64,000 bases of DNA from Bacillus sp. JCM 19034 (GTDB lineage: Bacteria > Bacillota > Bacilli > Bacillales > Bacillaceae_D). Both the position numbers and the translations under genes were made by a program. The stretch is taken from NCBI RefSeq assembly GCF_001310635.1, contig NZ_BAXR01000005.1, positions 185,957-249,956 on the forward strand. The letters run 5' to 3'. How positions within the stretch are numbered: the stretch's first letter is position 1; each line of letters begins with the position of its first letter. Shown in pieces: positions 21,579 to 30,872 of the stretch. The notes under the pieces were generated by a model. It saw only the letters and a list, made by a program, of their open reading frames with translations. It made no database searches and was not told the origin of the DNA.

Positions 21579-22265
21579 TTATAATGCTAAAATCTTCGTA
21601 AGATCAGTTAACTTACTAATTTCATAAGTCGGTTTAATCCCACTGTCATTTTCCTTTCCTTTAGAATTAAACCAACAAGTGCTAATTCCGAAATTATTCC
21701 CCCCCTGTATATCAGAGCTTAAAGAATCTCCAACAATCAAAACCTTAGATTTATCAGTAAGAAGTAGTTTCGAAAAAGCATATTCAAAAATTTCCTTTGT
21801 TGGCTTTTGAGCTCCTGCCTCCTCAGAAGTAATAATATGCTCAAATACGTTTGTGAAAGGTGAAAGCTCAATTCTTGATCTTTGTACCGTCGCAAATCCG
21901 TTTGTTATAATCGCTAGTCGAAAATTGCTTAAAGACTGACACAACTCTTCGGCTCCCTCTATCGGGTGGACTTCTTCCCCCAAATTTTTGAGATAGCTAT
22001 TGCTAAACTTTTCTGGATTAATATTTATCCTATGCTTATTGAATAATCTATTAAACCTTTCCACCCCTAATTCTGGCAAGGTTTTATTCCCTTGCTCCAA
22101 CTCTTGCCATAATACCTTACTGATTTGTTTATAACTAGCATGATAATCTGCCAAACCTCTAGGTAATTCAAACTCCATAAATGTTTTACTCAATGCCATT
22201 TCCTCTGAAATACCGAAGTCAAATAATGTATCATCAACATCGAATAGAATCGTATTGTATTTCAT
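21579..22265 (-). CDS. HAD-superfamily nucleotidase of the YjjG/YfnB type
   Basis: A 228-residue haloacid-dehalogenase phosphatase. Motif I is LFDVDDTLFDF (nucleophile Asp), motif II the ITNG, motif III the Lys in GAQKPTKEIF, and motif IV VGDSLSSDIQGG. The helical cap between motifs I and II and the overall length match YjjG-type nucleotidases, which dephosphorylate (non-canonical) pyrimidine nucleoside monophosphates. ATG 22265 is chosen because GAAGGAGG lies eight bases before it. Single gene. Confidence 0.85.
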   Translation of the reverse strand: MKYNTILFDVDDTLFDFGISEEMALSKTFMEFELPRGLADYHASYKQISKVLWQELEQGNKTLPELGVERFNRLFNKHRININPEKFSNSYLKNLGEEVHPIEGAEELCQSLSNFRLAIITNGFATVQRSRIELSPFTNVFEHIITSEEAGAQKPTKEIFEYAFSKLLLTDKSKVLIVGDSLSSDIQGGNNFGISTCWFNSKGKENDSGIKPTYEISKLTDLTKILAL

Positions 22266-22375
22266 GTAGTAAACCTCCTTCATTTATGAAACATATATAA
22301 CTCTTAACTGCCTCCAATCAAATCTAGTACAGTGCTCAATTGTCAAATAGCGTTCCTGCTGCTGTTGCAGAAACG

Positions 22376-22852
22376 CTACCCGCTCGTATAATAATCATTT
22401 TGTTTCCAATAAGTAATCTCCAGAAATTCACGGTCTTCTATTACTAAGTCATAAGGTTTTATATCCGTCCAATGAACGGATCTCTTTTTTGAAAGAACCA
22501 AGTCTTCTTTACCGTTCAAACAAGTAAAATACTCAATAAATCCACTATTTTGAATGGCTTTTTCAAGATAATTGTATAATATCGTTAAGCATTTTTCTTC
22601 TTCTGCAGTTCCTCTTAATTGATTGTGTAAGGGAATATGATTAGAGGATGTTGCCACTTGTTGTTTATATGAAAAATGCGGACTATATGAGAATCTCCGT
22701 TTTAATTGACTGTCATAATTACTTTCAAAATATAAATGTGTGAAATCCAATTCATTTCTAAAGACATGTGGTTGATCAGACGATACAGGATTTTCACCGA
22801 ATGTACCTTCAGGCAATCTCATTGGGGAAGCTATGTAAACATATTGAGTCAT
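22376..22852 (-). CDS. Hypothetical protein
   Basis: A 158-residue soluble protein opening with TQYVYIASPMRLPEGTFG and rich in aromatic residues in its middle (FTHLYFESNYD, RFSYSPHFSY). A GAAGGAA precedes the ATG at fair spacing. I do not recognise the family. It may be an enzyme-like or stress-related cytoplasmic protein but nothing visible decides this. It lies between the HAD and DinB genes with its own upstream spacer. Confidence 0.6.
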   Translation of the reverse strand: MTQYVYIASPMRLPEGTFGENPVSSDQPHVFRNELDFTHLYFESNYDSQLKRRFSYSPHFSYKQQVATSSNHIPLHNQLRGTAEEEKCLTILYNYLEKAIQNSGFIEYFTCLNGKEDLVLSKKRSVHWTDIKPYDLVIEDREFLEITYWKQNDYYTSG

Positions 22853-22981
22853 AAATGTTCCTTCTTTCTAATAATTAAACCTATTGACCAATAGTAGTGG
22901 CTAATTAATACGTTCTAGTATTCCTATTCCATGCAAGGAATTCGTTGCAGTTTCATGAATGATCTTAATTAATTAAAATAT

Positions 22982-23458
22982 TTAATCCCATATTCGTGGT
23001 CTATCAATATTTATCGTTCTCATATAATCTAACAATTGACCTGTGTGAACAGATTCATGATAAGCAATACGCAATAGCATATCGCCAAGTGTTCTAACAT
23101 ACCCGACATCCGATCGGTCTATTTTAATGTTTTCTAAATCACTAGGTTCGATTGTCTTTATGTAACTAATGAATTGTTCACGATACGGTTTGGAAAAGGC
23201 TAGATCATCTTCTACTGTTGTAAATTTTTTTTGATCATAAGGATTGGATACATCCGTTAATACTTTACTACTCTTTCCTATAAGAATTTGGTGGTAATAA
23301 AACTCACCTTCCAATATATGTCTAATCATCTCAGCACAAGTCATTGCCTCTTCATCTGGTTTCCAATCGAGCATCACACTTGGTATTGCTTTCCATACTA
23401 TTATACTCCGACGTCTAATTTCTTCAAAATTTAAGATTATTAAGTCATTCTGCTTCAC
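22982..23458 (-). CDS. DinB-family metal-binding protein
   Basis: A 158-residue four-helix-bundle protein of the DinB/YfiT group. The metal-ligand His residues are seen in MIRHILEGEFYYH (about residue 47) and in AYHESVHTGQLLDYMR near the C-terminus, the usual spacing for the three-His site. Bacillus relatives include damage-inducible proteins and thiol transferases (bacillithiol-S-transferase-like). The start is GTG 23458, eight bases from GGAGGAG. The specific substrate cannot be told. Confidence 0.82.
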   Translation of the reverse strand: MKQNDLIILNFEEIRRRSIIVWKAIPSVMLDWKPDEEAMTCAEMIRHILEGEFYYHQILIGKSSKVLTDVSNPYDQKKFTTVEDDLAFSKPYREQFISYIKTIEPSDLENIKIDRSDVGYVRTLGDMLLRIAYHESVHTGQLLDYMRTINIDRPRIWD

Positions 23459-23562
23459 TTAGTATCTCCTCCACACCTTCTAAGAACACTCGTTCTTATT
23501 ATACATCATTACCTCGAATTTGAAAAATTTCAATACAAAATGAAGTGCCATCTCCATAAATA

Positions 23563-23588
23563 AAACCACCCGTGACAACGGGTGGTTT
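23563..23588. repeat. Hairpin AAACCACCCG/CGGGTGGTTT, terminator- or IS-end-like
   Basis: A ten-base perfect inverted repeat with a six-base loop, between the aminotransferase 3' end and the DinB start. No long U tract follows. Its right flank (TTTGCTCTACGGCTG) resembles that of the hairpin at 8655, which suggests both are relics of one mobile element type. Confidence 0.35.
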
Positions 23589-23726
23589 GCTCTACGGCTG
23601 TAAGCCTTTTAAACTAAACTGCTCCACGATAGTAATAACGTTTATATTCATATTTTTTTTTATAGAAATAGTTTCATAAATTATGAATGTTCAGCCCAAG
23701 GTGATCATTCGTTCTCAATTGACTGG

Positions 23727-24917
23727 CTAAGAACTTTTTTTGCTCTTATAGTTAATTATGTTTGCTTCTTTAATATTTGAAATCGCCTTCTTTATTTTTT
23801 CTAGGCTTTGAACCAATGCTATTCTTACATATCCTTCACCATTTGGCCCAAAAGCATCACCTGGGGTAACAACGACATTTGCCTGATCAATTAATGCATA
23901 TGTAAATTCATAAGATGTCCACCCTTTAGGTATTTCAGCCCAAATAAACATTCCTGCATCAGGCTTCATTACTTCCCAGCCTATTTCATTCAAGCCATTC
24001 ACCAATAGATTTCGTCTTTCCTGATATATTTTTCGAGTTGTTTCACTAAACTCTTCACCTTTTTCCAATGCTTGAATTGCTGTATGCTGAATTGGTAAGA
24101 ATACTCCATAATCTAAATTACTTTTCAATTGATACATGGCTTTTACAACTTTTTCGTTACCTGCCAAATATCCAATTCGACTACCAGCCATATTGTAATT
24201 TTTGGAAAAGGAAAACAATTCAACTCCAACCTCTTTGGCACCCTCAATCGATAAAAAGCTCACCGATTTATTTTCATCAAAATAAACTCCAGAGTAGACA
24301 TAGTCATGAAGCACTATAATATTATATTTTTTTGCAAAGGCTACAACCTCTGCTAGATATTCCTTACTCGCTAATGAAGGAACAGGATTACCAGGAAAGT
24401 TTAGTATCATCACCTTCGCTTGACTAGCAATATCCTCTGGAATCACTGTAAGGTCAGGCAAAAAGTTATTTTCTTTTTTTAAGGGCATTAAATATGGCTC
24501 TGCTCCAGCTAGTGCAATTCCAGCAGCGTATCCTGTATATCCCGGATCTGGTACTAAAATGATATCACCAGGATTTGCAAACACCATTGGAAAATGTACA
24601 AGTCCATCATGAGACCCCATCACAAGTAAAACTTCTTTATCTGGATTTAATTCCACTTGATACTTTCTTTCATAATAAGTAGAAACAGCATGATTAAAAT
24701 CATTTGTTCCTGTAATTGCATATCCATACTGATCAGATTTCAGAACCTCTTCAGCTAACGTTTCTGTGATAAAAGATGGAGGTGCTAAGTCAGGGCTCCC
24801 AATACTTAAATCAATGATTGGCGCCCCTTCAGCAAGCTTCTGCTGTTTATAAGTTGCCAATTCACTAAAAATTGATGGCTGGAAAAACCTCATTCTATTA
24901 GATACAGTTATATTCAC
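23727..24917 (-). CDS. PLP-dependent class I/II aminotransferase
   Basis: A 396-residue fold-type I aminotransferase resembling the LL-diaminopimelate/alanine aminotransferase branch. The PLP Lys lies in SFSKNYNMAGSRIGY, the cofactor-pocket Asp and Tyr in HDYVYSG, and the substrate carboxylate Arg probably in EGYVRIAL. The N-terminal RFFQPSIFSEL and IDLSIGSPDL are characteristic. GTG 24917 is favoured, with TTAGGTGG seven bases upstream. It follows the ATP-grasp gene by 124 bases on the same strand and might be in one unit with it. The amino-acid substrate is not decided. Confidence 0.83.
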   Translation of the reverse strand: MNITVSNRMRFFQPSIFSELATYKQQKLAEGAPIIDLSIGSPDLAPPSFITETLAEEVLKSDQYGYAITGTNDFNHAVSTYYERKYQVELNPDKEVLLVMGSHDGLVHFPMVFANPGDIILVPDPGYTGYAAGIALAGAEPYLMPLKKENNFLPDLTVIPEDIASQAKVMILNFPGNPVPSLASKEYLAEVVAFAKKYNIIVLHDYVYSGVYFDENKSVSFLSIEGAKEVGVELFSFSKNYNMAGSRIGYLAGNEKVVKAMYQLKSNLDYGVFLPIQHTAIQALEKGEEFSETTRKIYQERRNLLVNGLNEIGWEVMKPDAGMFIWAEIPKGWTSYEFTYALIDQANVVVTPGDAFGPNGEGYVRIALVQSLEKIKKAISNIKEANIINYKSKKSS

Positions 24918-25041
24918 ACAAAAACCACCTAACATATTAGTTTATTGTTCATATCTGTTAATCGAATCAAGTAGAAATAATTTCAATGACAGAAAACCGT
25001 TTTTGCATATATCAAATCTTTAAATAGTAAATGTTACTGTT

Positions 25042-25871
25042 TTAATTAGATTCAAGTACTTTTATTAATGACTTTTTCAGTGTTTCTACAAAACTATTAC
25101 GTTTATCTGGTGCTAACATAGATAGAGACAAATATGGATTGAGATCTTCATGTTCGACTAATAAAAGGTCTCCATTATTAGTTCGACAAGCATCCACTCG
25201 TTCAATTCCCCAGTCAAGATTGTTCCATTCAATAAAACTTTGGGCAAAAGATAGATCCTGTGCGGTGGTACATACTCTTTTAATTCCCATCTTTTATTCT
25301 TGTTTGGTGCATAAAGTGCATATTGAAATTCTTTGTCAATAAAGTAGAAAGAGACCTCATATTCAAAGTTGATAAATGGCTGTATTAAAGTGTTTTTTTT
25401 ATTTGAATCCACTTTATCATTAAGCTTATTTCTAGAGACATACTCAAAACCTATTGAATCTGCTCCGTCTTTCGGTTTTATAATGTACGTTTCTACAGTA
25501 GGAAGATTATCTAAATCATCCAGATTGTCAGTAGTAGGAATTACAGGATAACCGGCTTCTGTTAACTCAATAAGATACTCTTTCCCATTCATATCCCCTT
25601 TCCCATTGAGAGAATTGTACGTTCTTAAATGATTAGAGCGTATTCTATTCCGAAATGCTTGATATTTATCCTTGTAATATATAACCGGACCTGCATTTCG
25701 AAATACAATTAAGTCAAAGTTTTTTTCAAACATTTCGGTGTCTTCTGGATGGCAAATGACCACTTGGAAATCCTTTCTAAGCTGAGAAGTAAGGTAGATG
25801 TCTTCTTCACAATAAACTCGTGAGCCTTTCGCTTCATAATATAAGTCTGTTACAAACAACATTTTTTCCAT
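25042..25871 (-). CDS. ATP-grasp-domain protein, one frameshift
   Basis: About 277 residues after repair. The middle has the ATP-grasp pattern: Lys in YIIKPKDGADSIGFEYV, a phosphate-loop-like stretch before it, and metal-binding residues in LLVEHEDLNPYLSL near the end. The frame is lost near 25265, where an extra C on the minus strand links LKEYVP to AQDLSF. ATG 25871 has GAAGGA close upstream. ATP-grasp enzymes join a carboxylate to an amine or thiol. The neighbouring aminotransferase hints at an amino-acid or peptide-type product, but substrate is unknown. A c-di-GMP riboswitch lies 440 bases upstream. Confidence 0.72.
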
Positions 25872-26310
25872 TGTTCCTTCACCTGCTCTGCATAATTTTA
25901 TATTTGGTTGAAACAAGTATTACTGGAATTATTAACGAGATATGTTGACATTTTTATATTATCTTTAGAATCTCGCTTTCGAAAAAATAGTCAGACCCCG
26001 AATATTATTGTTGAAGAATCGCCGTATTACAGTTTAGCCTTTATGAGATTTGTGATCGATAAAAGACAAACTCAAAAACCAAATTAAACAATAGATTGGC
26101 GGCCATCCTAAATAAAACTGCCGGTTTTAATATTCTATTTCTTTGTTGACATCCAACAAGTTGATTCTTCTCTAGCTGAATTAATTAAGTAGGAACTCAG
26201 CCATTAGAATCTACCGTTATTTGTTCATTTCATCTTTTAAAGAGGTTTGTTTAGTTTGGGAATAGATCCTTGAATAACCAATTTTCCGAAAAACTTACTA
26301 TTCGAAAAAA
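25872..26310. other. Gene-free stretch between riboswitch terminator and ATP-grasp gene
   Basis: About 440 AT-rich bases downstream of the riboswitch terminator on the minus strand. I find no open frame with a ribosome binding site until the ATP-grasp start, so the riboswitch has either lost its gene or governs one at unusual distance. Confidence 0.5.
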
Positions 26311-26350
26311 CCCAAAAAACCTCCAATCTTAGAGGATAAGACGGAGGTTT
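26311..26350 (-). terminator. Riboswitch expression-platform terminator
   Basis: On the minus strand AAACCTCC pairs with GGAGGTTT and is followed by U-rich sequence. The 5' arm overlaps a competing hairpin GACGGA-AACC-TCCGTC (26340-26355) that would act as antiterminator. Confidence 0.75.
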
Positions 26351-26446
26351 CCGTCGTATTCGGTAACTGGCTGGCATCATGGAACTTATCCACCTTAGCC
26401 CCTGTAGCTTTGCGTCCCCACTTTTCAATGGGTTTGCCATTATCGT
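26351..26446 (-). ncRNA. Cyclic di-GMP-I (GEMM-I) riboswitch aptamer
   Basis: On the minus strand the conserved GEMM-I landmarks appear in order: GGCAAACC (26431-26438), a short P2 hairpin with a GAAA-type loop, GGGACGCAAAGC (26407-26418), a second hairpin with GCC/GGC-type pairing, and the closing CAGTTACCGA. It is followed at once by an antiterminator/terminator pair, as expected for a riboswitch acting on transcription. No gene follows within 430 bases; the next is the ATP-grasp gene. Confidence 0.9.
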
Positions 26447-26589
26447 ACGTTGTAAACAAGGAAAAATATGTAGTTAAATGTTATAATATGTAGTATCTAG
26501 AATATATCAATATAAAACACATTTGGAAATAGGACTTTTGAACTGAACTATCCTAGTAATCCTAGATGTTCTACCATTTGATATCGCTT

Positions 26590-27345
26590 TCAAATATTTG
26601 ATTTAACAAATTCATATGTCATCTCAGCTACTTTAGCATTACCAGCTTCTGAAAAACCATGTCCCTCTCCCGGAAATACTTCAATTCTAGCATGAGGATA
26701 CAGCTTTGCTGCTCTCTTTCCATATTCAAGTGATACAATTTCATCCTGATCACCATGAAAAATCAACACATTTTTATCGTATTTCCCAATATGTTCAAAA
26801 ACATTATACCCGTGAATAGATTCAAAGAATATTCTCCCCAATGTTACTCCCCAAATCTCCCATGTGTCGGGGATACTATCAAGTGTTGGGAATTTTTCAT
26901 TCCAGTTATCCGGGATACCGAATGCAGGAAATAATAATAGAATCCCTTTAATGTAATCAATATATTCTTCCGCAGCTAGGGCTGTTACCAAACCTCCTTG
27001 ACTACCCCCAAAGAGAAAGATATTATCGCGATCAACATTCTCCCAATCTCTTACCGTATCAATAACAGCACATAGATCCTCTTTCTCTGTAAATATAGAC
27101 ATTTCAGTAGTCTTTAGATCACTTTTCGTATGAACAGACCCCCCGCAAAAGTCAAAGCAAAATGCCCCCACTCCATTGGATGCTAAATATTCACTATTCA
27201 TAGCAAAGTCGGCATTCGTTCCGTTAAAACCATGGCTGAAGATAACGACAGGACTCTTTTTCCCATTATTCGGCATGTAGGAAACGCCATAGATTTCCCT
27301 TCCATGATGTTTAATCTTTAGAACATTTTTTATAAAATTACTCAT
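26590..27345 (-). CDS. Alpha/beta-hydrolase (esterase-like)
   Basis: A 251-residue alpha/beta-hydrolase of the feruloyl-esterase/BAAT-like type. Oxyanion motif IFSHGFNGTNADF, nucleophile in GGSQGG, candidate acid in HGDQDEIV and His in GEGHGFSEAG are complete. A full GGAGG lies before the ATG. No signal peptide, so a cytoplasmic enzyme acting on a small ester. It stands upstream of the riboswitch but is transcribed as a separate unit. Substrate unknown. Confidence 0.85.
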   Translation of the reverse strand: MSNFIKNVLKIKHHGREIYGVSYMPNNGKKSPVVIFSHGFNGTNADFAMNSEYLASNGVGAFCFDFCGGSVHTKSDLKTTEMSIFTEKEDLCAVIDTVRDWENVDRDNIFLFGGSQGGLVTALAAEEYIDYIKGILLLFPAFGIPDNWNEKFPTLDSIPDTWEIWGVTLGRIFFESIHGYNVFEHIGKYDKNVLIFHGDQDEIVSLEYGKRAAKLYPHARIEVFPGEGHGFSEAGNAKVAEMTYEFVKSNI

Positions 27346-27433
27346 TTTTAAACCTCCAACATTTATATTTTTCTACATCATTTTATGGACGTATCCATCT
27401 TGGTTTGTGCTATTTCTGGTACAGATCCTCAAA

Positions 27434-27551
27434 TTATGTAGCTACCGACAGTTTAGGTATTTCATAATTGGAAGTTTTACCCGATCCACTTGACCCGTAC
27501 AATGAATAAAGGCTGCCTCTTCTCCATTTTCGTATTCGCTTCATGTTGCAT
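27434..27551 (-). pseudogene. Fragment of a P-loop NTPase/kinase-like gene
   Basis: An ATG at 27551 has GGAGG eight bases before it and begins a peptide leading to LFIV. After a frame break the next frame contains GSSGSGKTS, a Walker A motif, and stops 14 residues later. This looks like the N-terminal piece of an adenylate-kinase-like or AAA-type nucleotide-binding protein, cut short and frameshifted. The rest of the gene is absent. Confidence 0.5.
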
Positions 27552-27711
27552 TTATAGTCCTCCAATTCATTAACAATTTTTAATTCAAGTGACAATTATC
27601 AACTTTTTTCTAAAATACCTGTCAATTACTTCAACAAGTAAAGCTAATACACCTGCTTTGACAGCAGATAAAATTTAACTTGGTCGTGTATATGATAAGA
27701 AAAGTGGACAT

Positions 27712-27748
27712 ACAAAAAAACTTAGAGAATGTTCCTCTCTAAGTTTAT
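27712..27748 (-). terminator. Rho-independent terminator of the AraC-family gene
   Basis: On the minus strand AACTTAGAG (27737-27745) and CTCTAAGTT (27719-27727) pair around a short loop, then seven U. Confidence 0.85.
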
Positions 27749-27829
27749 AATCATCATTATCTCATTAACGTACCGTTTGCTTACTATTATTTTTCTACCT
27801 AACAACATTTAGCATTCATACCGTTAAAT

Positions 27830-28699
27830 CTACTGTTTTTTCTTTACAGGTATCCAAATTTCACAAAAAACCTCCGGCTGAAATTTATCAGAGTATAATT
27901 CAAAGTCCATATCATCGAGCATTTGATATTCGGAACCTGGAAGAAATTCTTTAAATATTCTATCCCACGTTTCAGCGATACAATCTGGAGTGTCGCCTAC
28001 ACATTTAAATACGGCCCATAAAGTAGGTTCGACTTTCCATTCTGTGAACCCATCAGGTATGGACCCGCCAGCATATGCCATCCCTATGCCATAATTAAAA
28101 TACTTACTTCCCTTAGATATAGGAGCACATAATCCGTACATTTCGTTATTTACTGCATGTTGCCCTAAAATAGAAAACGTCCCATCGCTTTTCGACTCTT
28201 CCCAAAAATTCGGAATTTCATTAGCCTCATTCTCTGAAGCAGTCTCATTTCTAAACTTAAACTTTTTTACTTTAGCCAATAACGTAAATTCTTCTCTCGA
28301 TTCAATTCTGTAGTCCAACACAGTACCACCCTCTACTTTGATTTTAATGAGAAGACGGTTAAAGGATTTTAATTTCGCCCCTGCACGTTTAGCCAGATTT
28401 GGAGTAATACCGTGGAACCTTGAAAATGCTTTAGTGAAGCTCTCTGGGGATTCATACCCATATTTTAAAGCAACATCGATTACCTTTATATTAGATACCG
28501 ATAATTCCTGTCCAGCCATAGATAATCTTCGGTTTCGGATATACTCATTCACTGTCATTCCCGTCACAATACTAAATGTTCGATGAAAATGAAAGCTTGA
28601 TAGATGAAGATGCTTTGCTACATCTTCATAAGTAATTGGCTCTAAAATATAATCCTCAATATACTCAACCGCTGTTTGCAGGTTTTGAATAAAATCCAT
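27830..28699 (-). CDS. AraC-family regulator with GyrI-like C-terminal domain
   Basis: A 289-residue regulator. An AraC helix-turn-helix pair sits at the N-terminus (residues 1-105: YEDVAKHLHLSSFHFHRTF, then VIDVALKYGYESPESFTKAF), followed by a GyrI/BmrR-like effector-binding domain of ~150 residues. This order is found in Bacillus regulators of efflux and stress genes. ATG 28699 is chosen with GGGAGGTGGGG just upstream. The longer frame to 28765 has no site. The effector is unknown. Confidence 0.85.
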   Translation of the reverse strand: MDFIQNLQTAVEYIEDYILEPITYEDVAKHLHLSSFHFHRTFSIVTGMTVNEYIRNRRLSMAGQELSVSNIKVIDVALKYGYESPESFTKAFSRFHGITPNLAKRAGAKLKSFNRLLIKIKVEGGTVLDYRIESREEFTLLAKVKKFKFRNETASENEANEIPNFWEESKSDGTFSILGQHAVNNEMYGLCAPISKGSKYFNYGIGMAYAGGSIPDGFTEWKVEPTLWAVFKCVGDTPDCIAETWDRIFKEFLPGSEYQMLDDMDFELYSDKFQPEVFCEIWIPVKKKQ

Positions 28700-28836
28700 T
28701 CCCCACCTCCCATAATGAAAATGATACTGCACGGCGTTTGTTATTTCCTGTGTTACCTTGCTCACTTATGTCTAAAATAACGACCGACAAACTTCACCGT
28801 TATTAGTAATGTTGAATGCAAAAAAAGCTAATCATG

Positions 28837-29610
28837 TTATCTTTTAAATCCACCTTCTGAGTGAATGATCTGTCCTGTTATCCAGTCTGCATCTTCACTC
28901 ACTAAGAATTTAATTGTTTTTGCTACATCGTTCGGTTCTCCTATCCTACCAAAAGGAAATAATGGTCTTAACTGCGTTTTTATTTCATCTGTCATCCATC
29001 CAGTATCAGTAGGGCCTGGATTGATTGCATTGACTGTTATGCCTAAAGGGGCTACTTCAGCCGACAAAGTTATTGTTAGGGCATCAATGGCACCCTTTGT
29101 CGTTGCATACGCTAGTTCACCAGGCATTGGCCCTTGAAACTGACCTGAGGTAAGATTGACTATTCTTCCACCAGATTTCTTGTCAAACCCTCGTGCAAAT
29201 AAACTACTTAATAATGTTGTAGCTCGTATATTGACCATGTAATGTTTATCTAATACTTCTGCAGTCACATTTGAATAATCATTGTTCGTTGAATATGCTG
29301 CGTTATTAATCAAAATATGAGGATAACCAAGTTGTTCTTTTACTCTATTAAATAGTTGTTCTGGTGCATCAAATTGGGTTAAATCTATTTCCATACATGA
29401 AACCTTGACCCCTTTTTCCATTAATTCCTCTTTAAGTTTCAATGGTTCATCTAAGTGAATGCTCCACGGCATCTGTTTATCATATTCCGTCCAATAAGTA
29501 AAAAAGATATGATACCCTGCTTCAGCTAACTCCTTACAAATAGCAGCACCAATCCCATTAAGACGACTAACACCTGTAACAACTGCTACTTTTTCTAATA
29601 ATTGATTCAT
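28837..29610 (-). CDS. Short-chain dehydrogenase/reductase (FabG-like)
   Basis: A 257-residue classical SDR. The cofactor motif appears as TGVSRLNGIG (an insertion-bearing G-x3-G-x-G), NNAAYS is the structural motif, Ser of NLTSGQFQG and YATTK supply the active site, and NPGPTDTGWM follows. The Tyr-Lys pair is intact. ATG 29610 has GGAGG seven bases upstream. Substrate is unknown; related Bacillus genes are annotated as 3-oxoacyl-reductase-like. It precedes the AraC-type gene on the same strand after about 140 bases. Confidence 0.86.
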   Translation of the reverse strand: MNQLLEKVAVVTGVSRLNGIGAAICKELAEAGYHIFFTYWTEYDKQMPWSIHLDEPLKLKEELMEKGVKVSCMEIDLTQFDAPEQLFNRVKEQLGYPHILINNAAYSTNNDYSNVTAEVLDKHYMVNIRATTLLSSLFARGFDKKSGGRIVNLTSGQFQGPMPGELAYATTKGAIDALTITLSAEVAPLGITVNAINPGPTDTGWMTDEIKTQLRPLFPFGRIGEPNDVAKTIKFLVSEDADWITGQIIHSEGGFKR

Positions 29611-30038
29611 ACATATTCCTCCAAATGAAGGACGCATTCATAACAACAATAGGAGATGTCATTTCCCACTACAAAAGTCAGACACATAACGAAAGTATCT
29701 GTTCATTAGAAAGGGATATTGAAGCCAATTAATGCCGTCCTTGAATGATTATAGATAGCAAATAACCCTCATCAACGAGGACAAAAAAATCTATCCAACT
29801 CCTAATCACTACAAGCTATTCCACATTATAATCTTTATCCCCTTCCAAAACGTCTCCACTCTGTTATTTTAGCAATAAAGGAAAGTAGTGTAAAAGCATT
29901 CTACTATATATGATGAATTGTGCAATTCTCCCAAGACGATCACTTCATCATAATAAACCTTTGCGTTTCTATTTATATAAAATCAACATACACTTCAACA
30001 TAATTTGACCGTTAGTTCTAGTTTGAACAGTGAGTTAA
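29611..30038. other. Intergenic spacer with no recognised feature
   Basis: About 430 AT-rich bases. I see no ribosome-binding-site-linked open frame, no structured RNA landmark and no clear terminator behind the HIT gene. Confidence 0.4.
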
Positions 30039-30377
30039 TTACATTTCCCAGTTTAATTGGCGACCTCCAATTATATGATAATGCATATGGTAAACTTCTT
30101 GTTGTCCATGTTTTCCCGTATTCGTAATTACTCTAAAACCATCACGACTTACACCCAATATTTTTGCAACTTCTTTTAATCCATGATGAATTTTATATAA
30201 AATTCTTACATCGTCCTCTTTTATGTCCATGATGTTTTCGATATGTTTTTTCGGAATAACTAACGCATGGACTGGGGCACTAAAATGCAACCCGTAAAAG
30301 GCAATAACATCTTTATCTTCATATATAATTTCTGCTGGAGCTTCTCTATTAACAATCTTACAGAAAATACAATTCAT
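30039..30377 (-). CDS. HIT-family nucleotide-binding protein
   Basis: A 112-residue histidine-triad protein. The triad is seen in YHMHYHIIGGR, and an N-terminal CIFCKI provides the zinc-type Cys pair found in the Hint branch. Members hydrolyse AMP-N or AMP-linked substrates. GGAGG stands before the ATG. It follows the Nudix remnant on the same strand after about 120 bases. The full length fits the family. Confidence 0.9.
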   Translation of the reverse strand: MNCIFCKIVNREAPAEIIYEDKDVIAFYGLHFSAPVHALVIPKKHIENIMDIKEDDVRILYKIHHGLKEVAKILGVSRDGFRVITNTGKHGQQEVYHMHYHIIGGRQLNWEM

Positions 30378-30497
30378 CTTTATGTTCCTCCTACTATTTA
30401 TACTAAACAGCCTCTTTAGTTTAGCATTAATTTCCTTTTTATAGGATTAAAAAAGCATCCTTTATTGTAGAATGCTAACGGTTCGTTCAACATACCA

Positions 30498-30830
30498 TTA
30501 TTTTTGCAATGTATATCTTGCTCCAGATCTTCTAATTAACTTAGATACACCTTCAGGAAGATACGGTATTAATCGATCTACTTCCTCCAAATCTACCCAT
30601 TCAACTTTAAGAATATTTTCTTCTGCTGGAATTACTTCAGGTGATTTCAAAATTTGACCTTGAAACGTAATAAAATACACATGATTACTGTTCATAAATG
30701 CTTCATTAACTGCAATAATATCGCTAACTGTAACATCATAACCTGTCTCTTCTTTAACTTCTCTAATAGCTGCTTCTTTCAGGGTTTCTTTTGCTTCAAC
30801 TGCTCCTCCTGGCAAAGACCGTACTCTCAA
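30498..30830 (-). CDS. Nudix hydrolase, N-terminally truncated
   Basis: A 110-residue reading frame that opens right before the Nudix box: G-x5-E-x7-REVKEETG is complete (from GGAVEAKE). The first beta strands that precede the box in intact Nudix proteins (about 25-35 residues) are missing. The frame reads open a few codons further up without a start, and the usual ribosome binding site is absent; the only candidate AGGGGA is 16 bases before a TTG. It looks like a 5'-deleted copy, possibly inactive. Confidence 0.7.
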   Translation of the reverse strand: MRVRSLPGGAVEAKETLKEAAIREVKEETGYDVTVSDIIAVNEAFMNSNHVYFITFQGQILKSPEVIPAEENILKVEWVDLEEVDRLIPYLPEGVSKLIRRSGARYTLQK

Positions 30831-30872
30831 TGAAAAAGTACAGAAATCCCCTAACTATTATTGGTTAGCAGT

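Noticed and set aside
26237..26440. 67-codon minus-strand open frame
   Set aside because: It begins inside the conserved GGCAAACC of the c-di-GMP riboswitch and runs through its hairpins and terminator; it has no ribosome binding site.
30840..30872. CTAACC...GTTAG hairpin behind the lipoprotein gene
   Set aside because: Short arms and no U tract, so not called as terminator.
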